This document shows positions 26,293-33,417 of a stretch of 64,000 nt of DNA, one piece after another. Source of the DNA: Chthoniobacter sp. (GTDB lineage: Bacteria; Verrucomicrobiota; Verrucomicrobiia; Chthoniobacterales; Chthoniobacteraceae); NCBI GenBank assembly GCA_021414005.1, contig JAIOPH010000037.1, positions 169,266 through 233,265 on the forward strand, read 5' to 3'. The notes under the pieces were generated by a model. The model was not told where the DNA came from. It was given only the letters and a program-made list of their open reading frames with translations, and searched no databases. The first letter of the stretch is position 1. Every line of letters starts with the position of its first letter. The position numbers and the translations under genes were made by a program.

Positions 26293-28538
26293 TCCAGTCG
26301 CAGGTGGCGGAGGCGGAGGGAATTCGCGATGACCGAGACGGAGCTGAGACTCATGGCGGCGCCGGCCAGCATGGGGCTGAGGAGGATGCCAAAAAACGGG
26401 TAGAGCAGGCCGGCGGCGATGGGGATGCCGAGGGCGTTGTAAAGAAAGGCGAAGGCGAGATTCTGCCGGATGTTGCGCATAACGGCGTGGCTCAGTGTCA
26501 CGGCGCGAACGAGTCCGCGTAGATCACCGTGGAGAAGCGTGACGCCCGCGCTTTCGATTGCCACATCCGTGCCACTGCCCATGGCGATGCCCACGTCCGC
26601 TGCTGCCAGCGCGGGCGCGTCATTAATGCCGTCGCCCGCCATCGCCACCACCTCGCCGGCTTGGCGCAGCGCGGCCACGCGCTTCATTTTGTCCGCGGGA
26701 GCCACGCTGGCCTCCACGTTGTTCAGCCCGAGGCGCTGCGCCACGGCCATGGCTGTGAGCGCGTTGTCGCCGGTGAGCATCAGGATTTTCAATCCGCGCT
26801 CGTGCAGCGCGCGGAGGGCGTCGGGCGTCGTGGCTTTGATCGGATCGGCGACCGCGAGAAACCCGACGGTACGACCTTCGACTCCGACGAAAACGATAGT
26901 CTGGCCGTCGTTTTGCAGTTCCCCGGCGGCTTGGAAAAGCGTGGCGTCGTCCGCATGTTGGTGCTCGTGGAGAAAGGCGGGCGTGCCCACGTACACCACG
27001 CGTCCGCCGACTTCCGCCCGCACGCCGCGTCCGGTGGTGGAGTGAAAATCGCGTGCGGATCGAGGTGAAAGCCCGCGCTCGCGGGCCGCGCCGGTGATCG
27101 CCGATGCCAGTGGATGCTCGCTGCCCAGCTCGACAGCCGCGGCGAGCGCGAGCACTTCGTCTTCGCTCCAGCCCGCAGCCGCCGTGCATTGCCGCAGGCG
27201 CGGGCGGCCTTCGGTGAGCGTGCCCGTCTTGTCCACCACGAGCATCGTGACCTTTTCCAGCCGCTCCAGGGCCTCCGCGCTTTTCACCAGCACGCCGGCC
27301 CGCGCGCCGCGTCCCACGCCCACAGTGATGGACATCGGCGTGGCCAGCCCGAGCGCGCACGGGCACGCAATGATCAGCACGGCGACGGCGTTGGCGATGG
27401 CATACGCGAGCCGCGGCTCGGGCCCGAGCCACAGCCAGCCCGCGAAAGTCAGCACCGCAGCCGCGAGCACCGCCGGCACGAACCACGCCGCCACGCGATC
27501 GGCCAACGCCTGAATCGGCGCGCGGCTGCGCTGCGCGGCGGCGACCATCGCGACGATGCGCGCGAGCATCGTCGCGCTGCCCACACGCTCCGCGCGCATC
27601 ACGAAACTGCCGGGGCCATTGATTGTCCCGCCGGTCACGGCGTCGCCCACGTTTTTCTCCGCTGGCAACGCCTCCCCGGTGAGCATGGCCTCATCCACCG
27701 CCGAGCGCCCCTCCGTGAGCACGCCGTCCACGGGCACCCTCTCGCCGGGCCGCACCCGCAGCAGCATGCCGGCGGTCACCTGCCCCAGCGGCAGGGTGCG
27801 CTCCTCGTCGCCCTCCACCACGCGCGCCGTCGCAGGCGCGAGATCCAGCAGCGCGCGCAGCGCGCCGCCGGTGCGCTGGCGGGCGCGGAGTTCCAGCACC
27901 TGACCGAGCAGCACCAGCACCACGATCACCGCCGCACATTCAAAATACAGGGCCACGCCGCCGCCGTGCCGCAGCGCGTGGGGAAAAAGGCCCGGCATCA
28001 GGAGCGCCGCCGTGCTGTAGCCAAAGGCCGTGCCCACCCCGAGCGCGATGAGCGTGAACATATTCATGCGCCCCGTGCGCAGCGAACGCCAGCCGCGCGC
28101 CAGCAGCGGCGCGCCGGCCCACAGCACCACCGGCGTGGCGCAGGCGAGCTGCGCCCAGCGGGCCAAATCGCTCCCGAGCCAGGCTGGGGCGCCCGGCAGC
28201 ATCGCGCCCATCGCGAGCACCAGCACCGGCAGCGTCAGCATCGCGCCGAGTTTCGTCCGCCATGTCATCGCGCGCAGTTCCGAACCATCATCGTCTCCGC
28301 CGAACGCGGGATTTTTTTCAAGCGCCATCCCGCAGATCGGGCACTCGCCCGGCGCATCGGAGACCACGCCGGGGCACATCGGGCAGAAATACTTCGCACC
28401 CGCGGCCGGCGCTACGGCCGGACTGTGGCTCGTGTGAGGACCGCTGCAACAATGCGGCTTTTCCGCCACGGGTGGCGGCGTAGGTTTTCCGCTTCCACAG
28501 CAGGTGTGAGGTGGGGCATTTGGCGGTTTGGCATCCAT
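26289..28538 (-). CDS. copA: Copper-type heavy-metal P1B ATPase
   Basis: 749 aa. No ferredoxin-like HMA domain at the N-terminus. Instead it has two Cys-rich motifs (HTCCGSGK near 12, HCCSGPH near 29) and a heavy-metal-binding zinc-ribbon-like segment with CPMCPG and CPICGMAL (about 50-75). The P-ATPase core follows: eight expected membrane helices, TGEALP, the CPC metal-site motif in ACPCALGLATP, the phosphorylation motif DKTGTLTEG, HPLASAI and GDGINDAPAL. CPC plus this core indicates Cu(+) (or Ag(+)) efflux from the cytoplasm. No copper chaperone or CueR-type regulator is beside it. Confidence 0.88.
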   Translation of the reverse strand: MDAKPPNAPPHTCCGSGKPTPPPVAEKPHCCSGPHTSHSPAVAPAAGAKYFCPMCPGVVSDAPGECPICGMALEKNPAFGGDDDGSELRAMTWRTKLGAMLTLPVLVLAMGAMLPGAPAWLGSDLARWAQLACATPVVLWAGAPLLARGWRSLRTGRMNMFTLIALGVGTAFGYSTAALLMPGLFPHALRHGGGVALYFECAAVIVVLVLLGQVLELRARQRTGGALRALLDLAPATARVVEGDEERTLPLGQVTAGMLLRVRPGERVPVDGVLTEGRSAVDEAMLTGEALPAEKNVGDAVTGGTINGPGSFVMRAERVGSATMLARIVAMVAAAQRSRAPIQALADRVAAWFVPAVLAAAVLTFAGWLWLGPEPRLAYAIANAVAVLIIACPCALGLATPMSITVGVGRGARAGVLVKSAEALERLEKVTMLVVDKTGTLTEGRPRLRQCTAAAGWSEDEVLALAAAVELGSEHPLASAITGAARERGLSPRSARDFHSTTGRGVRAEVGGRVVYVGTPAFLHEHQHADDATLFQAAGELQNDGQTIVFVGVEGRTVGFLAVADPIKATTPDALRALHERGLKILMLTGDNALTAMAVAQRLGLNNVEASVAPADKMKRVAALRQAGEVVAMAGDGINDAPALAAADVGIAMGSGTDVAIESAGVTLLHGDLRGLVRAVTLSHAVMRNIRQNLAFAFLYNALGIPIAAGLLYPFFGILLSPMLAGAAMSLSSVSVIANSLRLRHLRLD

Positions 28539-28573
28539 GCGCCCACTATACGCGCCCGCTGGCGATTACGATC

Positions 28574-29164
28574 CTACTCCTGCGCTAGTCGGAGCAGCAC
28601 TTCATTGCGCCGCAGAAAGACGGGCGTCCACGGCGGATCGTAGTAGGCGAAAAGCGGTTCGCCCTTGGCGGTCAACTTTTGCTCCACCAGCCACGCCTGC
28701 AGTTTTTCCACCGCCGCCTTTTCATTGGCCGTCGTGCGCCCGCCCTCAAACCTCAGCACCGCAAACCGTGATGCCGCGCGCTGGCCCACCGTCACATCCT
28801 CGCCGGAAGGTTTTGGGACGCCCTTTTCCACCGTGGCCTTCGGGAGGATGAAACTCATCGTTCGTCCATCCTTCACGGTGTCGATCAGCACCGGAGCGGT
28901 CATGGCGATTTTCTCCGCACCGGCATTGCCGCCCGTGATGTAGCGGAAAAGCTGGCCGAAACTGCGATTCATCTCGGCGTCAGTCATGGGCGTGGTCGCC
29001 ACGGTCAGCGCTGGGTAGTCACGGATCTCGCATTTCCCATCCGTGCGGACCACGCGGTATTCCGGCGTCTCCGTGGCCGCACGCGAATTCCCCGCGAGCC
29101 AAAATATGGCTGCGGCAATCGGCAGGACGATGAAGATCAGGACGGATGTTTTGGGACGTTTCAT
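28574..29164 (-). CDS. SOUL-family heme-binding-like protein
   Basis: 196 aa. An N-terminal hydrophobic segment (about 8-28) is a signal peptide or anchor. The remainder is a SOUL domain: PEYRVVRTDGKCEIRDYP at the start, the MTAPV block (IAMTAPVLID) near 95, and WTPVFLRRNEVLL at the C-terminus. Bacterial SOUL proteins are mostly uncharacterised; heme or porphyrin binding is by family only. It is 35 bp upstream of (before) the copper ATPase on the same strand, so the two may be co-transcribed. Confidence 0.85.
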   Translation of the reverse strand: MKRPKTSVLIFIVLPIAAAIFWLAGNSRAATETPEYRVVRTDGKCEIRDYPALTVATTPMTDAEMNRSFGQLFRYITGGNAGAEKIAMTAPVLIDTVKDGRTMSFILPKATVEKGVPKPSGEDVTVGQRAASRFAVLRFEGGRTTANEKAAVEKLQAWLVEQKLTAKGEPLFAYYDPPWTPVFLRRNEVLLRLAQE

Positions 29165-29332
29165 GGAATGGAAAAGAATGCGCCGGGTGCTTGAATATTC
29201 GCTCCCGATGACGGAGCGGACGCTTCGAATTCGCGATTACCTCAGCCAAAATCCCCGCCCGTTTTTGTGACCGCCGCACGACAATCTTCCGCCGTTGCCT
29301 TTCGCGGATGAGGCGATAGCCTCGGCGCACTT

Positions 29333-30223
29333 ATGGCAAAAGCTGCACTCGGCAAAGGTCTCGGCGCGCTGATCAATACACGCGTCGCGTCGCCCACTCC
29401 CGCCTTGGAAAGCGGCGAGCGGGTGCAACTCGTCGCGCTCACGCGGATCGTCCCCACGCCGCTGCAGCCGCGCACCGTTTTTCGCGACGATCATCTGGAT
29501 GAACTCGTCGCCTCGATCAAAGAGCACGGCATTATCCAACCGCTCATCGCGCGGAAACGGGGCGAGCAATTCGAACTCATCGCCGGCGAGCGGCGGTGGC
29601 GCGCGGCCCCGCGCGCGGGATTGGAGGAGGCACCGGTCATTGTCCGCGAAGCCACCGATCAGGACGTTCTCGAACTCGCGCTCATCGAGAATCTCCAGCG
29701 CGAGGATCTCAACCCGATTGAGGAAGCGCGGGCCTTCGCGCGGCTCGCGCATGAATTTCATCTCCGGCAGGAGGATATCGCGCAAAAAGTGGGCAAGAGC
29801 CGCGCTGCGGTGGCGAACAGCATGCGGCTGCTCGACCTGCACGAGCAGGTGCAGACCTGGCTCACGCAGGAGCGCATCTCGGTCGGCCATGCCAAAGTGT
29901 TGCTCTCGCTCAAGGCGCACGACGAGCAGGCGCTGCTCGCCGAGGAAATCATCCGCCGCAGTCTGACCGTGCGCGCGGCGGAAAAACTGGTCGCCCAGCA
30001 ATTCCTGCAAAACGGCACTACCAAGCCCACGCGCGGCGCGAGCTCCAACGGTGGCCCGGCCCTTTCACCCACCTACCAGCACGTGCAAAACCGGCTGCAA
30101 TCGCACCTCGCCACCCACGTCGTGCTCCATCACGGCGACAAGCGCGGGCGCATCGAGATCGAGTACTATGGCAAGGACGACCTGCAGCGCGTGCTCATGC
30201 TGCTCGGTCTCGGCGAGGAATGA
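29333..30223 (+). CDS. parB: Chromosome-partitioning protein ParB
   Basis: 296 aa. ALGKGLGALI at the N-terminus is the ParA-contacting ParB signature. The CTP-binding/ParB-Srx core includes QPRTVF, IKEHGIIQPLI and GERRWRA. A helix-turn-helix (ENLQREDLNPIEEA, IAQKVGKSRAAVANS) follows, then a C-terminal dimerisation domain (DLQRVLMLLGL). ParB clamps onto parS DNA and works with ParA in origin segregation. parA is not next to it: the upstream gene is the divergent SOUL gene, so it has its own promoter in the 168-bp gap. The stop codon overlaps the next start (ATGA). Confidence 0.93.
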   Translation: MAKAALGKGLGALINTRVASPTPALESGERVQLVALTRIVPTPLQPRTVFRDDHLDELVASIKEHGIIQPLIARKRGEQFELIAGERRWRAAPRAGLEEAPVIVREATDQDVLELALIENLQREDLNPIEEARAFARLAHEFHLRQEDIAQKVGKSRAAVANSMRLLDLHEQVQTWLTQERISVGHAKVLLSLKAHDEQALLAEEIIRRSLTVRAAEKLVAQQFLQNGTTKPTRGASSNGGPALSPTYQHVQNRLQSHLATHVVLHHGDKRGRIEIEYYGKDDLQRVLMLLGLGEE

Positions 30224-31290
30224 CGGTGGCTTTTAGATTTCAGATTGCAGATTTCAGATTGGCGGCGAGTGCGCTCGCGGCGTTGGCGCTGATTTTCGCT
30301 GGCTGTGGTGAGAAAAAGGACGCGTCGGCGGATGCGAACAAAGCTCCGGCTGAAAGTCCGGCGGCCTCGGGGGTGCCGGCTCAGCCGACACCGGCGAAGC
30401 AAGCGGCCAAGCCCATCCCACCGGGACCGGCGGAAATCTGGAAGGAGTTCTCCGGCGAGCGGGCCTTCGAGGAAGTGCGCAGGCAAGTCGAGGTCGGGCC
30501 GCGACCGGCGGGCACGCCGGAGCTGGAAAAGGCGCGGGTGCTGATCGAGGACGGGCTGCGGCGCAGCGGCTGGGAAGTCGAACGGCAGACCTTTACCAAC
30601 GAGACTCCGCGCGGGCCGGTGCAGTTCGTTAATGTGATCGGGCGCTTTTCCGCCAGCGGCCAGACGCCGGTGCCGCGCGACACCCAGCGCGCGATCGTCT
30701 GCTCGCACTACGATACCAAACGCTTCAGCACCATTCGCTTCGTGGGCGCGAGCGACGGTGCTTCCAGCACGGGCGCATTGCTCGAACTCGCGCGTGTTCT
30801 TGCGCTCGATCCCGCGCTGGCGGCGAAAGTCGAGCTGGTCTTCTTCGACGGCGAGGAGGCGTTCGTGCAGTTCACCGGACCGCTCGACCTCAAGCCCGAC
30901 GGGCTTTTTGGCAGCCGCTACTACGCGACCCAGCTCCGCGACAGCAAACGCGCGGGGCAGTTCCGCTTTGGCATCCTCTGGGACATGATCGGCGACCGCG
31001 ACCTGACCATCACTCTGCCGAACGACTCGCCTCCCGATTTGACGCGCGAGGTTTTGGCATCCGCTGACGCGCTCGGTCTTCGCCAGCATTTCAGCAAACA
31101 TGAGCGCTCGATCCTCGATGACCACGAGCCGCTCAACATGATTGCCCGCATCCCGACCATCGACCTGATCGACTTTGACTATCCCGCCTGGCATACGGCC
31201 GACGACACCCTTGAACGCCTCTCCCCGGAGAGTCTGCAAAAAGTCGGAGCCATCACGCTGCATCACCTGCGCCAGACGCTGGGAAAGTAG
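30220..31290 (+). CDS. M28-family lipoprotein, glutaminyl-peptide cyclotransferase-like
   Basis: 356 aa. Residues ~18-30 form a lipoprotein signal ending LIFAGC, followed by an Ala/Pro/Lys linker (32-68). The M28 Zn-peptidase fold shows SHYDTK, GASDGASSTG, FFDGEEAF and WHTADDT (Zn ligands Asp, Glu and His). FFDGEEAF with the late WHTADD matches glutaminyl cyclases, which cyclise N-terminal Gln to pyroglutamate, better than aminopeptidases. The first 12 codons consist of a dispersed repeat (30232-30260), so translation might really begin downstream of 30220 at the TTG around 30259. The ATG overlaps the parB stop. Confidence 0.82.
   Translation: MTVAFRFQIADFRLAASALAALALIFAGCGEKKDASADANKAPAESPAASGVPAQPTPAKQAAKPIPPGPAEIWKEFSGERAFEEVRRQVEVGPRPAGTPELEKARVLIEDGLRRSGWEVERQTFTNETPRGPVQFVNVIGRFSASGQTPVPRDTQRAIVCSHYDTKRFSTIRFVGASDGASSTGALLELARVLALDPALAAKVELVFFDGEEAFVQFTGPLDLKPDGLFGSRYYATQLRDSKRAGQFRFGILWDMIGDRDLTITLPNDSPPDLTREVLASADALGLRQHFSKHERSILDDHEPLNMIARIPTIDLIDFDYPAWHTADDTLERLSPESLQKVGAITLHHLRQTLGK
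30232..30260. repeat. Dispersed ATTTCAGATT-type microrepeat at a gene start
   Basis: TTTAGATTTCAGATTGCAG followed by ATTTCAGATT: two copies of AGATTTCAGATT-like units separated by GCAG. It is AT-rich in a GC-rich neighbourhood and is translated as FRFQIADFRL at the start of the M28 lipoprotein. Confidence 0.6.
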
Positions 31291-31344
31291 GCAGGTACAC
31301 GATCCTGCTTGCACTTGCCCGGCGGAAAAGCGGAAGAACGGGCA

Positions 31345-32634
31345 ATGCGTTACGCTCCTCTCGCCCCTGCTCTTTTCACCGAAAATCGCGCCCGCCTCGC
31401 CGCACTACTGCCGCCGAAGTCCCTGGCCATCCTCAATGCCAACGACATTCTGCCCACGAACGCCGACGGCTCGCTGCTCATGCGCCCGAACAGCGACCTC
31501 TACTACCTCACCGGCGTGGAGCAGGAGGAGACGAAGCTGCTGATCTTTCCCGATGCCGATGACGAGAAGCTGCGGCTGATCCTTTTTCTCCGCGAACCCA
31601 ACGAACAAAACGAACTCTGGGAGGGCCACAAGCTGCGCAAGGAGGAGGCGCAGGCTCTGACCGGCATCGTGCAGGTGAAATGGCTGAGCGAGTTTCCGGG
31701 CATCCTGCGCCGGGTGATCTGCGAGGCCGAGCAGGTGTTTCTCAATACCAACGAGCACCGCCGCGCACACTGCGAGGTGGAGACGCGCGACGACCGGTTC
31801 ATCCATGAAGTTCAGCGCCAATTTCCCCTGCACACCTACCGCCGTCTCGCTCCGCTCCTGCACCAGCTCCGGCTGGTGAAAAGCCGCGCGGAAATCCAGG
31901 CGATTGAGCGCGCCTGCCAGCTAACGGAAAAGGGGTTCCGCCGCGTGCTGCGCACCACCAAGCCGGGCCAGAGTGAGGCCGATGTCGAGGCGGAGTTCGC
32001 CTACGAATTTACGCGCGGGCGCGGGCGTTTTGCCTACGAGCCCATTGTGGCCTCGGGCAAAAATGCCTGCTGCCTTCACTACCAAGTGAATGGTTCGACG
32101 ATGAAAGCCGGGCAACTCGTCCTGCTCGATGTCGGCGCGGCGCTGGCGAACTACAACAGCGACATGACGCGGACCATTCCGGTGAGCGGAAAATTCACCC
32201 GCCGCCAGCGCCAGATTTACGATGCCGTGCTGCGTGTGCTGCGTGCCATGACGGCGGCCCTGGCTCCGGGGGTGATTCACAAGGAGTGGCAGAAAAAATC
32301 CGAGGCGATGATGACCGAAGAACTGCTCAAACTCGGTCTGCTCAAGCCACGCGACATTAAGAAGCAGACTGACGACGCGCCGGCGGTGAAGAAGTATTTC
32401 ATGCACGGTCTTGGGCATCCCATCGGCCTGGATGTCCACGACGTGGGCGACCTCGCCACGCCGATGCAGGACGGCTGGGTCTATACCGTGGAGCCCGGCA
32501 TTTACATCCCCGAGGAAGAGATGGCCATCCGCCTCGAAGACACCGTGCTCATTACGGCCAAAGGCCCGGTGAACCTCATGGCGGACATCCCGCTGGAGGC
32601 CGACGAGATCGAGGCACTGATGCGCCGCCGCTGA
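31345..32634 (+). CDS. pepP: Xaa-Pro aminopeptidase (aminopeptidase P)
   Basis: 429 aa from the ATG at 31345 (GGAAGAA upstream); a TTG at 31309 would add 12 unmatched residues. The N-terminal creatinase-like domain begins with RPNSDLYYLTG. The pita-bread catalytic domain carries the dinuclear metal ligands: Asp in LLDVGAAL, Asp in YNSDMTRT, His in HGLGHPIGLDVHD, Glu in VEPGIYIPEEE and Glu in RLEDTVLIT. It removes the N-terminal residue before proline. It follows the glutaminyl-cyclase-like gene by 54 bp, so a peptide-processing pair is possible. Confidence 0.93.
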   Translation: MRYAPLAPALFTENRARLAALLPPKSLAILNANDILPTNADGSLLMRPNSDLYYLTGVEQEETKLLIFPDADDEKLRLILFLREPNEQNELWEGHKLRKEEAQALTGIVQVKWLSEFPGILRRVICEAEQVFLNTNEHRRAHCEVETRDDRFIHEVQRQFPLHTYRRLAPLLHQLRLVKSRAEIQAIERACQLTEKGFRRVLRTTKPGQSEADVEAEFAYEFTRGRGRFAYEPIVASGKNACCLHYQVNGSTMKAGQLVLLDVGAALANYNSDMTRTIPVSGKFTRRQRQIYDAVLRVLRAMTAALAPGVIHKEWQKKSEAMMTEELLKLGLLKPRDIKKQTDDAPAVKKYFMHGLGHPIGLDVHDVGDLATPMQDGWVYTVEPGIYIPEEEMAIRLEDTVLITAKGPVNLMADIPLEADEIEALMRRR

Positions 32635-32646
32635 CGCCTCCGCGCC

Positions 32647-33372
32647 ATGCGCCGCCTGCTGTCCGTTTTCTGCCTCGCGCTCGCCGCCACCGCGAGCGCC
32701 GACGAAAAGACGGACGCGGTGAAGACGCTGATCCCGTGGCTGTTGGACGAAAAGGACACGCTGCGGGAGATCCGGTTCGCGGATGTCATTGCCGCGACCA
32801 GCGGGAAAAAAGTCATCGCCATTGATCCGAAGAATCAGGACGACCAGCGGGTGCTCGCCGAACTCGGAACAGCGCTCGATGCCGTGCTGGCGGCGATGAA
32901 TGCGCCCGACAGCCCCACGCGCGCGGCAAGGCGCGTGAACGAAATGAGCGCCAAGTTTGAGGACGCTATCCTCGCGCAACTCAAGGCTGCGCCGGGTCTG
33001 GAGTGCAGCATCCCGCCGACCGCCGCCGGCTTGCGGCAGCGCTCCGGCTATCCCGATCTGCGGGTGCTCGACAAGGCGACGGGTCGCGTCTTTTACCTCG
33101 ATCCGAAGCTCTTCGCCCGCGGCAGCAAGACCAGCGCACTGCGCACGTTTTACTTCGAGCCGAAGCGCGCGACCAACAAGGTCAACGACGACGCGCGCCA
33201 CCTCATCATTGGCATCGAGCACGATCACGACGCCGACGGTGTGGTCCAATTTCAGCGCTGGGAACTCCTCGACCTCGCGAACTTCCGCGTAAAGCTGAAG
33301 GCCGAGTTCGAGGGCAGCAACGCCGACATGTACCGCCCCGAGGCGGTGGTCGGTGCGGGGCCGAAACGTTAA
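32647..33372 (+). CDS. Secreted protein of unknown function with PD-(D/E)XK-like signature
   Basis: 241 aa. Signal peptide 1-18 (LLSVFCLALAATASA). I do not recognise a named family. Residues ~130-225 read like a restriction-endonuclease-type fold: GYPDLRVLD, a beta hairpin, then VFYLDPK (PD-X14-DPK), followed by HLIIGIEHD and a C-terminal strand/helix with FRVKLKAEF. Export of such a fold would be unusual unless it acts in the periplasm or outside. It is 12 bp after pepP on the same strand. The nuclease idea is an inference from the motif spacing. Confidence 0.6.
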   Translation: MRRLLSVFCLALAATASADEKTDAVKTLIPWLLDEKDTLREIRFADVIAATSGKKVIAIDPKNQDDQRVLAELGTALDAVLAAMNAPDSPTRAARRVNEMSAKFEDAILAQLKAAPGLECSIPPTAAGLRQRSGYPDLRVLDKATGRVFYLDPKLFARGSKTSALRTFYFEPKRATNKVNDDARHLIIGIEHDHDADGVVQFQRWELLDLANFRVKLKAEFEGSNADMYRPEAVVGAGPKR

Positions 33373-33417
33373 TCGTTTTGCTCCGTACGGAACGCGGGGC
33401 GTCGTAGGCCCGCTCGG

